Source: Treponema primitia ZAS-2 (GTDB lineage Bacteria > Spirochaetota > Spirochaetia > Treponematales > Breznakiellaceae). From it: 64,000 bases of DNA. The position numbers were made by a program, and so were the translations under genes. Where the stretch lies: the NCBI RefSeq assembly GCF_000214375.1, contig NC_015578.1, positions 3,968,001-4,032,000 of the forward strand, read 5' to 3'. Of the stretch, positions 50,043 to 56,760 are shown one piece after another. Positions within the stretch are counted from its first letter, which is position 1, and every line of letters starts with the position of its first letter. A model generated the notes under the pieces. It was given only the letters and a program-made list of their open reading frames with translations, was not told the origin of the DNA and made no database searches.

Positions 50043-50633
50043 ATGATTAAGACCCATTTGATGGTTATGGATGAACTCGCAGGCTATGCTTCCCCCCAAG
50101 CGCGGCTTACCCGGCTTTTAAAGGCCGGCGCCCTGGTACAGTTGCGGAAAGGCCTCTTTGTGGACGATCCCGCAACTCCCCACCCGCCTATTGCCCCGCT
50201 GCTCTACGGACCTTCCTATATTTCCTTTCAGTACGCCCTGGCCGATGCAGGCCTTATCCCTGAACGGGTACGGGTGGTAACATCCGCAAGCTTCAATAAA
50301 AACAAGGACAAGGTGTTCCGCACTCCTCTGGGGGAATTCCGGTATTTCTATCTTCCCCCTACGGTGTATCCCTATGGCATTACCGTGCGGGAAGAGGCGG
50401 GATTACCCTATCTTATCGCTTCGCCGGAAAAGGCCCTCTGCGATATGGTCTATAAAAATCCGTCAATTACTTCCCTGAACGATATGGGGTCCCTGCTCCT
50501 AGAGGACTGGCGCATTGACCGCCAAGATCTCCGCAATCTGGATGGCGCCTTTATCCGCTGGATTGCTCCGCTCTACCGCAGAAAATCACTGCTGGCCCTG
50601 GCCGATTGGCTGGGCAAGGAAGTATACCAATGA
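50043..50633 (+). CDS. AbiEi-type antitoxin / transcriptional regulator
   Basis: A 196-aa protein with an N-terminal winged-helix segment (MVMDELAGYASPQARLTRLLKAG, LVQLRKGLFVDD) and the C-terminal AbiEi region (ISFQYALADAGLIPE, RVVTSASFNKNKDKVF, LIASPEKALCDMVY). AbiEi is the antitoxin of the AbiE system, which can stop phage and stabilise mobile DNA. ATG 50043 is chosen because it follows GGAG and begins directly at the winged-helix. The last codons overlap the toxin start (ATGA). Paired operators lie upstream. Confidence 0.88.
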   Translation: MIKTHLMVMDELAGYASPQARLTRLLKAGALVQLRKGLFVDDPATPHPPIAPLLYGPSYISFQYALADAGLIPERVRVVTSASFNKNKDKVFRTPLGEFRYFYLPPTVYPYGITVREEAGLPYLIASPEKALCDMVYKNPSITSLNDMGSLLLEDWRIDRQDLRNLDGAFIRWIAPLYRRKSLLALADWLGKEVYQ

Positions 50634-51508
50634 ACACCAAATCACCGGTACAAATAATGTTTGAGCAGTACCATTGTACTACTACCGAAGAACGCCGGGA
50701 CGCCCTCAAGGAGATTATTCAGGAAATCACCCTGGCAGCCCTTGACCGCGCCCATTTTTTTACCCACGCTGCTTTCTATGGAGGAACGGCCCTCCGTATC
50801 TTTCACCAGCTCGACCGTTTTTCCGAAGATCTGGATTTCAGTCTTATGGAACCGGACTCATCCTTTGACTTAGGTCTCTATCTGAACGCTGTCTGGGACG
50901 AGCTGGGATCATACGGTTTTGACATGACCGTAGAAACGAAAGAAAAGGTGACTGACACCGCCGTTCAGTCAGCCTTTATTAAAGGGGGAACCCTGCTTCA
51001 TCTTTTAAAGATAGGTTCCATCACCCCGCCGGTTCCCGGTGTTCCCCCAAATGAACTGATTAAGGTCAAATTTGAAGTTGATACGAACCCCTACCCGGGC
51101 GCTGGCTACGAAGTCAAATATGGCCTTATGCCGATCCCCTATTCGGTCCGGCTCTTTGACCTTCCATCGCTTTTCGCGGGCAAACTTCACGCGCTCCTGT
51201 ACCGCTCCTGGAAATCCCGCGCCAAGGGCCGTGATTTTTACGACTACCTCTGGTACCTTTCAAAGGGCATCCCGGTCAATCGCCGGTACTTAGAAGCCGG
51301 CATACGCCAGGGCGGGCACTGGGCCGGGCCGGAGCCTCTCGCCCTAAAAGATATACTCCGCTTGCTAACAGACCGCTTTTCATCGGTTGATTATAAGCAG
51401 ATAAAAAACGATGTGCTCCCTTTTATCAGGGACACCCGCCCACTGGACTTATGGAGCAAGGATTTTTTCATTTCCCTTTCACAAGAAAAGCTGCGCATCA
51501 CCCCTTGA
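50630..51508 (+). CDS. AbiEii-type nucleotidyltransferase toxin
   Basis: A 292-aa member of the AbiEii/AbiGii (DUF1814) nucleotidyltransferase family. The catalytic signature is FYGGTALRIFHQLDRFSEDLDFSL, with GG-T and D-x-D residues. Further conserved parts are KVKFEVDTNPYPG and PSLFAGKLHALLYR followed by KGRDFYDYLWYL. Toxins of this family modify tRNA or other targets by transferring nucleotides. It overlaps its antitoxin by four bases. It is more G+C-rich than the sugar cluster to its left. Confidence 0.9.
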   Translation: MNTKSPVQIMFEQYHCTTTEERRDALKEIIQEITLAALDRAHFFTHAAFYGGTALRIFHQLDRFSEDLDFSLMEPDSSFDLGLYLNAVWDELGSYGFDMTVETKEKVTDTAVQSAFIKGGTLLHLLKIGSITPPVPGVPPNELIKVKFEVDTNPYPGAGYEVKYGLMPIPYSVRLFDLPSLFAGKLHALLYRSWKSRAKGRDFYDYLWYLSKGIPVNRRYLEAGIRQGGHWAGPEPLALKDILRLLTDRFSSVDYKQIKNDVLPFIRDTRPLDLWSKDFFISLSQEKLRITP

Positions 51509-51555
51509 GCAACCTTTCCACGATATAGATACTTTCTGCATAAGTCAGAACGATT

Positions 51556-51957
51556 CTACCAAATATATTTTAATCCATCTTTTTTATATAATTCATTCTT
51601 GGTATCGCGGCTTACAAATATATAGTTATTGCGTATGCATTGATAAATCAGCATCCGGTCGAATGGATCCTTATGTTTTTCTTTTTGCGCTAAGGCAAAG
51701 CTTTCCAATGCTTCCACAGGATTTAACGGTATCAGTTCAAAGCCCATCTTTTTGCAATAATAGGGAATATCTTTTATATCAAAAGAGCTAAGAACTAATT
51801 TCCCAATGCTCTGTTTTAATGCCAGTTCCCATAATGATACGGCGCTTACTAAAATATCATTATTAGTATCTTCCAGTTCCTGTATAACTTTTTTTGATAA
51901 CTCATCGCTTTTCCCTATAGACCATAGGAGCGTATGGGAATCCAGCAGTAATTTCAT
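51556..51957 (-). CDS. PIN-domain toxin of a Phd-type module
   Basis: A 133-aa PIN protein: LLLDSHTLLWSIGKSDEL, VSAVSLWELALKQSIGK, HKDPFDRMLIYQCIRNN and IFVSRDTKNELY. It is probably an RNase toxin. This subgroup (COG3744-like, with HTLLW) is usually paired with Phd/YefM-type antitoxins, as here. Its start overlaps the antitoxin stop by four bases. Confidence 0.92.
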   Translation of the reverse strand: MKLLLDSHTLLWSIGKSDELSKKVIQELEDTNNDILVSAVSLWELALKQSIGKLVLSSFDIKDIPYYCKKMGFELIPLNPVEALESFALAQKEKHKDPFDRMLIYQCIRNNYIFVSRDTKNELYKKDGLKYIW

Positions 51958-52193
51958 TTTACAGCGAGCAATTCTTCTACGGTCATTTCAAAATCGGGCA
52001 TAAATTTCACGGTCATCTTTCCGTCCAAAATTCCTATTTTCCTCTTTTTAACTTTTTCTTCAACGTACGGGACAATCATAGCGACCGGTTTTTTGGCCCT
52101 GCCGTATAAAATCCCCACCGTGCTTCCCTGCCTCACTTCTTCAAGGACCTCTGAAAAGTGCGTTTTAACTTCCCCAACCGGCATTGCTTTCAT
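51954..52193 (-). CDS. Phd/YefM-type antitoxin
   Basis: A 79-aa antitoxin: MPVGEVKTHFSEVLEEVRQG, ILYGRAKKPVAMIVPY, then a basic linker and an acidic C-terminal tail for toxin binding (MPDFEMTVEELLAVK). The promoter's -10 box ends six bases before the ATG and there is no Shine-Dalgarno, so the message should be leaderless. Confidence 0.9.
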   Translation of the reverse strand: MKAMPVGEVKTHFSEVLEEVRQGSTVGILYGRAKKPVAMIVPYVEEKVKKRKIGILDGKMTVKFMPDFEMTVEELLAVK

Positions 52194-52199
52194 ATGTTT

Positions 52200-52228
52200 A
52201 GTATCGCTCTATTTTGTCAACTTGTCAA
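52200..52228 (-). promoter_or_regulatory. Leaderless promoter of the Phd-PIN module
   Basis: Minus strand: perfect TTGACA (complement of 52223-52228), 17 bases, GATACT (complement of 52200-52205), then AAACAT and the ATG at 52193. A second TTGACA lies eight bases inside the first (complement of 52215-52220), making a short direct repeat that may be part of the operator. The 120 bases to the left of the ATPase gene end (52229-52347) show nothing else. Confidence 0.6.
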
Positions 52229-52347
52229 GTATATGGTATGTCGCTTTCTCTGAGCAGTCTCAGGCCTTGCTGCAACGGTGATCCCACTCACCATAATAGC
52301 TATTTCTGTCTAGTTAAAAAGCCGGCGTCCCGGCCTGTACCAGGGCT

Positions 52348-53559
52348 TTACCCCGCAAATTCCCACGCCGGAATTACCCTGATTGTCTTCCCGTCCTTGA
52401 CGATAAGGTCCCGGGTGTCCCGGGTAACAATCACCCCTTCCTTCAGTTCAAAAAAATCCAGGGCTGTGCAAAGCCCCTTTATTTCCCGGTCCTCATTATC
52501 AGCATGCAGTTCATAGCATACCTGAAAACACTGGCGTTCTTTCTTTTTGCCCTGGGGAGCAACAACAAAATCACATTCCCCGGCGTCATCTGCAAAGTAA
52601 TAAATTTCCTTATAACTAAGCCGCAGCTGATTAAAAACAAAGTTCTCAAGCAGGGCGCCGGAATTCTCCATCCCGGAAACCGAGCCGGTCCGGATTATCC
52701 CGGTGTCCGCGATATACAGCTTCTTGGGGGCCAGGCTCCGGGCTTTTACGGACCACGCAAATCGCGGCACCAGAGCCAAGAGGTAAGATGCCTCTAAATA
52801 GGAAAAATATTCCAGTATGGTTGAAGGCGACTTAACGCCCGCAACATGGATCAGCTTGCTGGGCGAGACCAGCTGCGCGGCATTCGATACCAGGTATATA
52901 TAAAGCTGCCTGAGGGAAGCACTGTCCCGCAGCCCGTACCGTACCGCAATATCCCGGTAGAGGATATCCGTTTGCAGCTGCTCCAAAATCTCCCGGTTCC
53001 CCGTCTTGAGATATTCGGGGAATCCTCCGGACCCCAGGTAGTGGTCCAGGCTCACCGCGCCGGGGTCTTTCCCGGTAAAGCGCAGGAACTCCCGGTATGA
53101 AAAAGGAAACAGTTCCCGGGAAAGGTGCCGCCCGGTTAATTTGCTTCCCAGTTCCCGGCTCAGAAGGGATGCATTGGATCCCGTCAGGATAACCTGAAAC
53201 CCTTCATCCAGTTTCTGCCGGACATACAGTTCCCAACGGGGCGCCGCCTGGACTTCGTCAAAAAAAAGAAGCCCCGGCAACGATTCCGCCATCAGCGTAT
53301 CAAGGAGCCGGTAATCGGCGGTGGTAAAATCCGCCAGCCGGAGATCCTCAAAGGTCAAATAAAACGAATCCCGCCCCAAAGACCGGACAAACTGGTGGAG
53401 CAGGGTGCTTTTCCCGCAGCGCCTGATGCCGCTCACAATAAGGGCATGGGTTTTCGTGTCCGGCAGGTCCGGCAATATATCCCGTTCTAGCCCGGTATCC
53501 CGTGCCCCGGCAGCCTCTTTTTGAGACCGGCCAATCTCCCGTAAATCGGACAACTTCAT
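52348..53559 (-). CDS. AAA ATPase with DUF4143 (AAA_14 type)
   Basis: A 403-aa protein: Walker A GIRRCGKSTLLHQF (about residues 43-57), Walker B LLFFDEVQAAPRWE, sensor ILTGSNASLLSRELG, and the R-rich HLSRELFPFSYREFLRF. The C-terminal DUF4143 part starts near residue 195 and contains SPSKLIHVAGVKSPSTILEY and a nuclease-like YFADDAGECDFVV. The class is widespread in anaerobes and near mobile or TA genes; its role is not settled. A broken relative lies at 16476-16978. It appears to be transcribed alone from a leaderless promoter. Confidence 0.9.
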   Translation of the reverse strand: MKLSDLREIGRSQKEAAGARDTGLERDILPDLPDTKTHALIVSGIRRCGKSTLLHQFVRSLGRDSFYLTFEDLRLADFTTADYRLLDTLMAESLPGLLFFDEVQAAPRWELYVRQKLDEGFQVILTGSNASLLSRELGSKLTGRHLSRELFPFSYREFLRFTGKDPGAVSLDHYLGSGGFPEYLKTGNREILEQLQTDILYRDIAVRYGLRDSASLRQLYIYLVSNAAQLVSPSKLIHVAGVKSPSTILEYFSYLEASYLLALVPRFAWSVKARSLAPKKLYIADTGIIRTGSVSGMENSGALLENFVFNQLRLSYKEIYYFADDAGECDFVVAPQGKKKERQCFQVCYELHADNEDREIKGLCTALDFFELKEGVIVTRDTRDLIVKDGKTIRVIPAWEFAG

Positions 53560-53565
53560 AGGATA

Positions 53566-53571
53566 AGTATA
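53566..53571 (-). promoter_or_regulatory. -10 box of the DUF4143 ATPase gene
   Basis: Minus strand TATACT (complement of 53566-53571) is followed by TATCCT and the ATG at 53559, six bases away. A convincing -35 box is not seen; TGGAAT lies at about the right distance. Confidence 0.4.
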
Positions 53572-53635
53572 ACCGAAAACAGGATATTATTCCAGTACTA
53601 ATGGAATATATGATTTGTTAGTATTGGAATATCAG

Positions 53636-54088
53636 TTAGCTGGTCCTGGTGTACCGTTCACAATACTGTAAAAAGCGCTCGGCAATCGAAAACACCCTAG
53701 GCGTTGCTTCCAAAACCGCCGCAAACAGGTCTTTTAAATCATTTGGCTCGTATTCGTGGGTTATCTCATTTCTAAGATCTTTGAGTTCCCGCAGAGCCGA
53801 AACTGAATCAATAATCCCCCGTTTTTCTGCCCGGTTGGCGGCGTCTATTATACTGCCGCTATCTGTTAATTCAACTGTATCCAGGCTTCTAAACAGCTTG
53901 CTTATAAGAAGATCCGTTGTCCTTGCGTAACGGGAAGTAAGGTTTTCAAACTGATCGTATTCATCGTCAGTATATTCGTCTTTAATAGTCAGAACGGTAC
54001 AGCGTTCAAAGGAACGGCGCAGCCAGGTTAAACTTGAATTAAGATTCCCCAGATCCCTTTGCAGGTTCTCTAAAGCTAAATCACCCAT
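53636..54088 (-). CDS. hepT: HepT-type HEPN toxin
   Basis: A 150-aa helical HEPN protein. The active-site motif R-x4-H-x-Y is present as RNEITHEY (about residues 109-116). In characterised HepT this Tyr is adenylylated by the partner MntA. HEPN toxins are RNases. The stop of the MntA gene overlaps this start by eight bases. An N-terminal WLRRSFERC helix and a DDEYDQFENL region complete the bundle. Confidence 0.87.
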   Translation of the reverse strand: MGDLALENLQRDLGNLNSSLTWLRRSFERCTVLTIKDEYTDDEYDQFENLTSRYARTTDLLISKLFRSLDTVELTDSGSIIDAANRAEKRGIIDSVSALRELKDLRNEITHEYEPNDLKDLFAAVLEATPRVFSIAERFLQYCERYTRTS

Positions 54089-54368
54089 CCAGCCGTATTC
54101 CCTTCTCCACCGCTAGGCGGAAAAACGGCTCATCGCCCTTCGCAGAAACTACAATGTCGATTTTTTGCTCCCCCAGGGAATCCACAATGTTTCTGCGAAT
54201 CTTCATTCGCCCGTTTATATCAATTTTCGGGGAAAGGACCGCGATGTCAATATCTCCGCCCTTCTTTGCATCATCTGCCCGGGAACCAAAAAGCCACACA
54301 TGGGCATCATGGTCAATCTCCTGTACAGCCTCGGTCAGGACTTTCCGTTCAGCTTCGGTTATTCTCAT
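54081..54368 (-). CDS. mntA: MntA-type nucleotidyltransferase antitoxin
   Basis: About 95 aa of minimal nucleotidyltransferase: HVWLFGSRADDAKKGGDIDIAV, the GS-x9-D-x-D signature of MntA, then RRNIVDSLGEQKIDIVVSA with the third acid. MntA adds AMP to HepT and so blocks its RNase activity. The ATG at 54368 is chosen because it overlaps the VanZ stop (ATGA) and begins right at the domain; a longer frame to 54416 lies inside vanZ. Confidence 0.9.
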   Translation of the reverse strand: MRITEAERKVLTEAVQEIDHDAHVWLFGSRADDAKKGGDIDIAVLSPKIDINGRMKIRRNIVDSLGEQKIDIVVSAKGDEPFFRLAVEKGIRLDG

Positions 54369-54778
54369 GGCGTCACCGGTTGATTTTCTTCGGCCTTGCT
54401 TTTCCTGAACAAACACCGGCAGACAGGCAGTGCTGCAGCGGCGCCTAAAAAAGAGCCGATGGTATCTGCAACCCAGTCCCAGACATTGCAGTCCCGGCCG
54501 GGGACAAAATACTGGTGGATCTCATCACTTATTCCATATAAAGAACTGATGAAGGTGGCTAACAACAGGGTCCTCAGCCGGTGAGATTGCCATTGTTCCC
54601 GGGGAAACCAGGGGACTATAGTCCCCGCCAAAACCAGGTAGGCTATCAAATGCTGGAGTTTGTCAAAACCCAGGAGGCCCTTGGGGCTGGGGAGTATACT
54701 CTGGGATGAGAGAAAAAAAATCCCTCCTATTACAACAAAGGTGGGTATTTTGGGCAGTATTTTCTGGGTGATGTTCAC
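54365..54778 (-). CDS. VanZ-like membrane protein
   Basis: A 137-aa protein with four likely membrane segments: FVVIGGIFFLSSQSIL, LQHLIAYLVLAGTIVPWF, LLLATFISSLYGISDEIHQYF and WVADTIGSFLGAAAAL. The LQHLIAY and SDEIHQYFVPGRDCNVWDWVAD motifs are VanZ-family hallmarks. Function is unclear; some members affect teicoplanin resistance. It starts with GTG after a strong GGAAGGAAG and forms an operon with mntA and hepT through overlapping ends, an unusual partner for a TA pair. Confidence 0.9.
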   Translation of the reverse strand: MNITQKILPKIPTFVVIGGIFFLSSQSILPSPKGLLGFDKLQHLIAYLVLAGTIVPWFPREQWQSHRLRTLLLATFISSLYGISDEIHQYFVPGRDCNVWDWVADTIGSFLGAAAALPVCRCLFRKSKAEENQPVTP

Positions 54779-54819
54779 TATCTTCCTTCCGGCGGAGTAA
54801 AACGGCTTTTGCTCATCCT

Positions 54820-54969
54820 ATGAGCGCACCAGGACCACTGGCGTGGCTTGAAAAAGCCGTCAGTCCATACCTTACCCCTATAGAGAAACCCAGCCGCCGC
54901 CGAAACTGGCTTGCCGGATTTGCGGACGGAACGCGGCCGCTGTCTAAAACAACCATATCGTACTCATAA
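54820..54969 (+). CDS. Possible small protein (49 aa), unrecognised
   Basis: In the 340-base gap between vanZ and uppP, an ATG frame encodes PLAWLEKAVSPYLTPIEKPS, a basic SRRRNWLAGF and a stop at 54967. Codon use looks plausible but there is no clear Shine-Dalgarno and no family is recognised. It could be a transposase relic or a chance frame. Confidence 0.2.
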   Translation: MSAPGPLAWLEKAVSPYLTPIEKPSRRRNWLAGFADGTRPLSKTTISYS

Positions 54970-54992
54970 AAAAAATACAATACTCCACTTCA

Positions 54993-55019
54993 AAAGTTGT
55001 TCAAAAAATGAACAAACTT
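54993..55019 (+). terminator. Terminator-like hairpin before uppP
   Basis: AAAG-TTGTTCA (54993-55003) pairs with TGAACAA-A-CTTT (55009-55019) around a loop of five A, followed by TT. The stem is A+T-rich and hence weak. It would end transcription coming from the small frame at 54820, if that is expressed. Confidence 0.35.
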
Positions 55020-55049
55020 TTTCCGGCAAACCGGGGATTCCACTCCGGC

Positions 55050-55078
55050 TTGCACAGACCTGGATATATTATTATGGT
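55050..55078 (+). promoter_or_regulatory. uppP promoter
   Basis: TTGCAC (55050-55055), 17-base spacer, TATGGT (55073-55078). The leader is about 35 bases and contains the hairpin at 55092-55111. Confidence 0.45.
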
Positions 55079-55091
55079 AACTTAAACAGTG

Positions 55092-55111
55092 CACGGCTAC
55101 CGTAAGCCGTG
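55092..55111 (+). promoter_or_regulatory. Leader hairpin abutting the uppP ribosome-binding site
   Basis: CACGGCT (55092-55098) pairs perfectly with AGCCGTG (55105-55111) around a six-base loop. The last G of the stem is the first base of the Shine-Dalgarno GGAGGA (55111-55116). It might limit ribosome access or protect the 5' end. Confidence 0.4.
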
Positions 55112-55120
55112 GAGGAATTT

Positions 55121-55918
55121 ATGAACATTTTCGAAGCAATTATCCTGGGAGTGGTCCAGGGGCTTACTGAATTTTTGCCCGTAAGCAGCTCCGGCCATTT
55201 GGTACTTTTACAGAAGATCTTCGGCATTTCTGAACCAGTACTGCTTTTTGACACCATGGTCCATCTGGGGACCTTGGTTGCTGTTTTTATCGTACTTTGG
55301 GAGGATATTTGGTCTATTCTGCGCCGGATTGTCCAGCCCCTTACGGGTTTTCTTATCCTGGGGACCATTCCTACGGTTATTATCGCCCTGGTCTTTAAAG
55401 ACACCATCGAAGGGGCCTTCCAATCGGCGGCCTTCCTGGGCTTTTCCTTCCTTTTCACCGCAGCGGCCCTCATGGGGTCAGAATTTCTGTCCCATCGGCC
55501 CGGAAAAGCACGGCCCCAAACTGCTATGGGCTGGTTTGATGCCTTGATTATCGGAATTTGCCAGGCAATTGCCATTATTCCCGGGGTTTCCCGGTCCGGG
55601 CTGACCCTTTCGGGGTCCCTGTCCCGTAAGCTAGACCGGGATTTTGCCGCCCGCTTCTCCTTTCTCCTGTCCATTCCGGCGATCCTGGGCGCCCTGGTAT
55701 TGCAACTGAAGGGTGTCCTTGACGGGGAGCCCCTGGGCAGCATCGGGATAGCGCCCATCATTGCCGGGACCCTGTCCGCCGGGGTGGTGGGCTTCTTTGC
55801 GATAAAATTCATGCTGCGGATCGTGAAAACCCGCTCCCTCCGGGGCTTTGCCCTCTATGTAGCCATCCTCGGCGTCCTGGTCCTGGGAGATCAATATGCA
55901 TTTCACTTCTTTTTTTAA
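55121..55918 (+). CDS. uppP: Undecaprenyl-diphosphatase UppP
   Basis: A 265-aa integral membrane phosphatase (BacA/UppP) that recycles undecaprenyl pyrophosphate for peptidoglycan and polysaccharide synthesis. The hallmark motifs are GLTEFLPVSSSGHLVL near the N-terminus and IPGVSRSGLTLSGSL (about residues 150-165). There are about eight membrane segments. ATG 55121 follows GGAGGA; a GTG at 55109 in frame lies in the leader hairpin. The enzyme serves the lipid carrier used by the polysaccharide cluster and cell wall. Confidence 0.95.
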   Translation: MNIFEAIILGVVQGLTEFLPVSSSGHLVLLQKIFGISEPVLLFDTMVHLGTLVAVFIVLWEDIWSILRRIVQPLTGFLILGTIPTVIIALVFKDTIEGAFQSAAFLGFSFLFTAAALMGSEFLSHRPGKARPQTAMGWFDALIIGICQAIAIIPGVSRSGLTLSGSLSRKLDRDFAARFSFLLSIPAILGALVLQLKGVLDGEPLGSIGIAPIIAGTLSAGVVGFFAIKFMLRIVKTRSLRGFALYVAILGVLVLGDQYAFHFFF

Positions 55919-56035
55919 TCTTTTACTTGACCTTTGCATGGTCCTATAAGTATTTTTTCATTATATAAGCAAAAACTATAAAAAGGCTTTCTAATCCCAA
56001 GGACTAGGGGGCTTTAAAAAGTACAGGAAGTTTTC

Positions 56036-56719
56036 ATGCCCAAAAATGCATCTCACGAGAAGGACCAGGAAGAAACCTCAGAAAATACCGTGAACGGCGT
56101 TTCTGGCGTGGAAAACCCGGGTGGAGAGCCCGGGGCCACCGATTCTGTGGGGCCGGAACCCACAACTGCCGGGACAGAGGCGGCTGGCGGCGATCCTGCT
56201 ATCGAGGGCAGCCAGGCCCCGGAACTGACGGCGGAGGAGCAGATTGCAGCCCTGGAGGAACAGCTCCGGGAGGTAAAGGACCAATATCTGCGGAAGGCAG
56301 CGGATTTTGAGAATTTCCGCAAGCGGATGAACCGGGAAAAGCAGGAGGCTATCGACTTTGCGAACCAGAGCCTGCTCCTGGACCTTATCCTTATCATCGA
56401 TGATTTTGAGCGGGCTATTAAATCCGTGGAAAGCCTGAGTTCCGCTTCGAAAGAATTTGACAGTTTCTATGAGGGCATCAACATGATTGAAAAGCGCCTT
56501 ACCTCCCAGTTGGAAAACAAATGGGGGCTTAAGCGCTTTGACTCTGCCGGGGAAGCCTTTGATCCGAACCGGCATGAAGCCCTTATGATGGAAAAATCCC
56601 CCGAAATTGCCGAACCGGTAGTCAAGGAGGAGTTTCTCAAGGGGTATACCCTTAAGGACCGGGTTGTCCGAAGCGCCAAGGTTAAGGTTTTGATGCCCGG
56701 AGAAGCCACAGAGCAATAG
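56036..56719 (+). CDS. grpE: Nucleotide exchange factor GrpE
   Basis: A 227-aa GrpE. The first 75 residues are disordered and acidic/Gly-Pro rich; then a long coiled coil (LEEQLREVKDQYLRKAADFENFRKR), the family core LLLDLILIIDDFERAI and the C-terminal beta wing FDPNRHEALMMEKSPE with GYTLKDRVVRSAKVKV. GrpE speeds ADP release from DnaK. AGGAAG precedes the ATG. No CIRCE element is seen upstream (55919-56035). Confidence 0.96.
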   Translation: MPKNASHEKDQEETSENTVNGVSGVENPGGEPGATDSVGPEPTTAGTEAAGGDPAIEGSQAPELTAEEQIAALEEQLREVKDQYLRKAADFENFRKRMNREKQEAIDFANQSLLLDLILIIDDFERAIKSVESLSSASKEFDSFYEGINMIEKRLTSQLENKWGLKRFDSAGEAFDPNRHEALMMEKSPEIAEPVVKEEFLKGYTLKDRVVRSAKVKVLMPGEATEQ

Positions 56720-56760
56720 ATTTTAGTATATTATAGTATATAGAAAGGAGCCGATGTAAA

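Noticed and set aside
54779-55050. Structured RNA (SRP, RNase P or tmRNA) in the vanZ-uppP gap
   Set aside because: Looked for conserved cores of these RNAs on both strands and found none; only short hairpins are present.
55919-56035. CIRCE operator or heat-shock control upstream of grpE
   Set aside because: No TTAGCACTC-N9-GAGTGCTAA-like sequence is present, and hrcA is not in the window.
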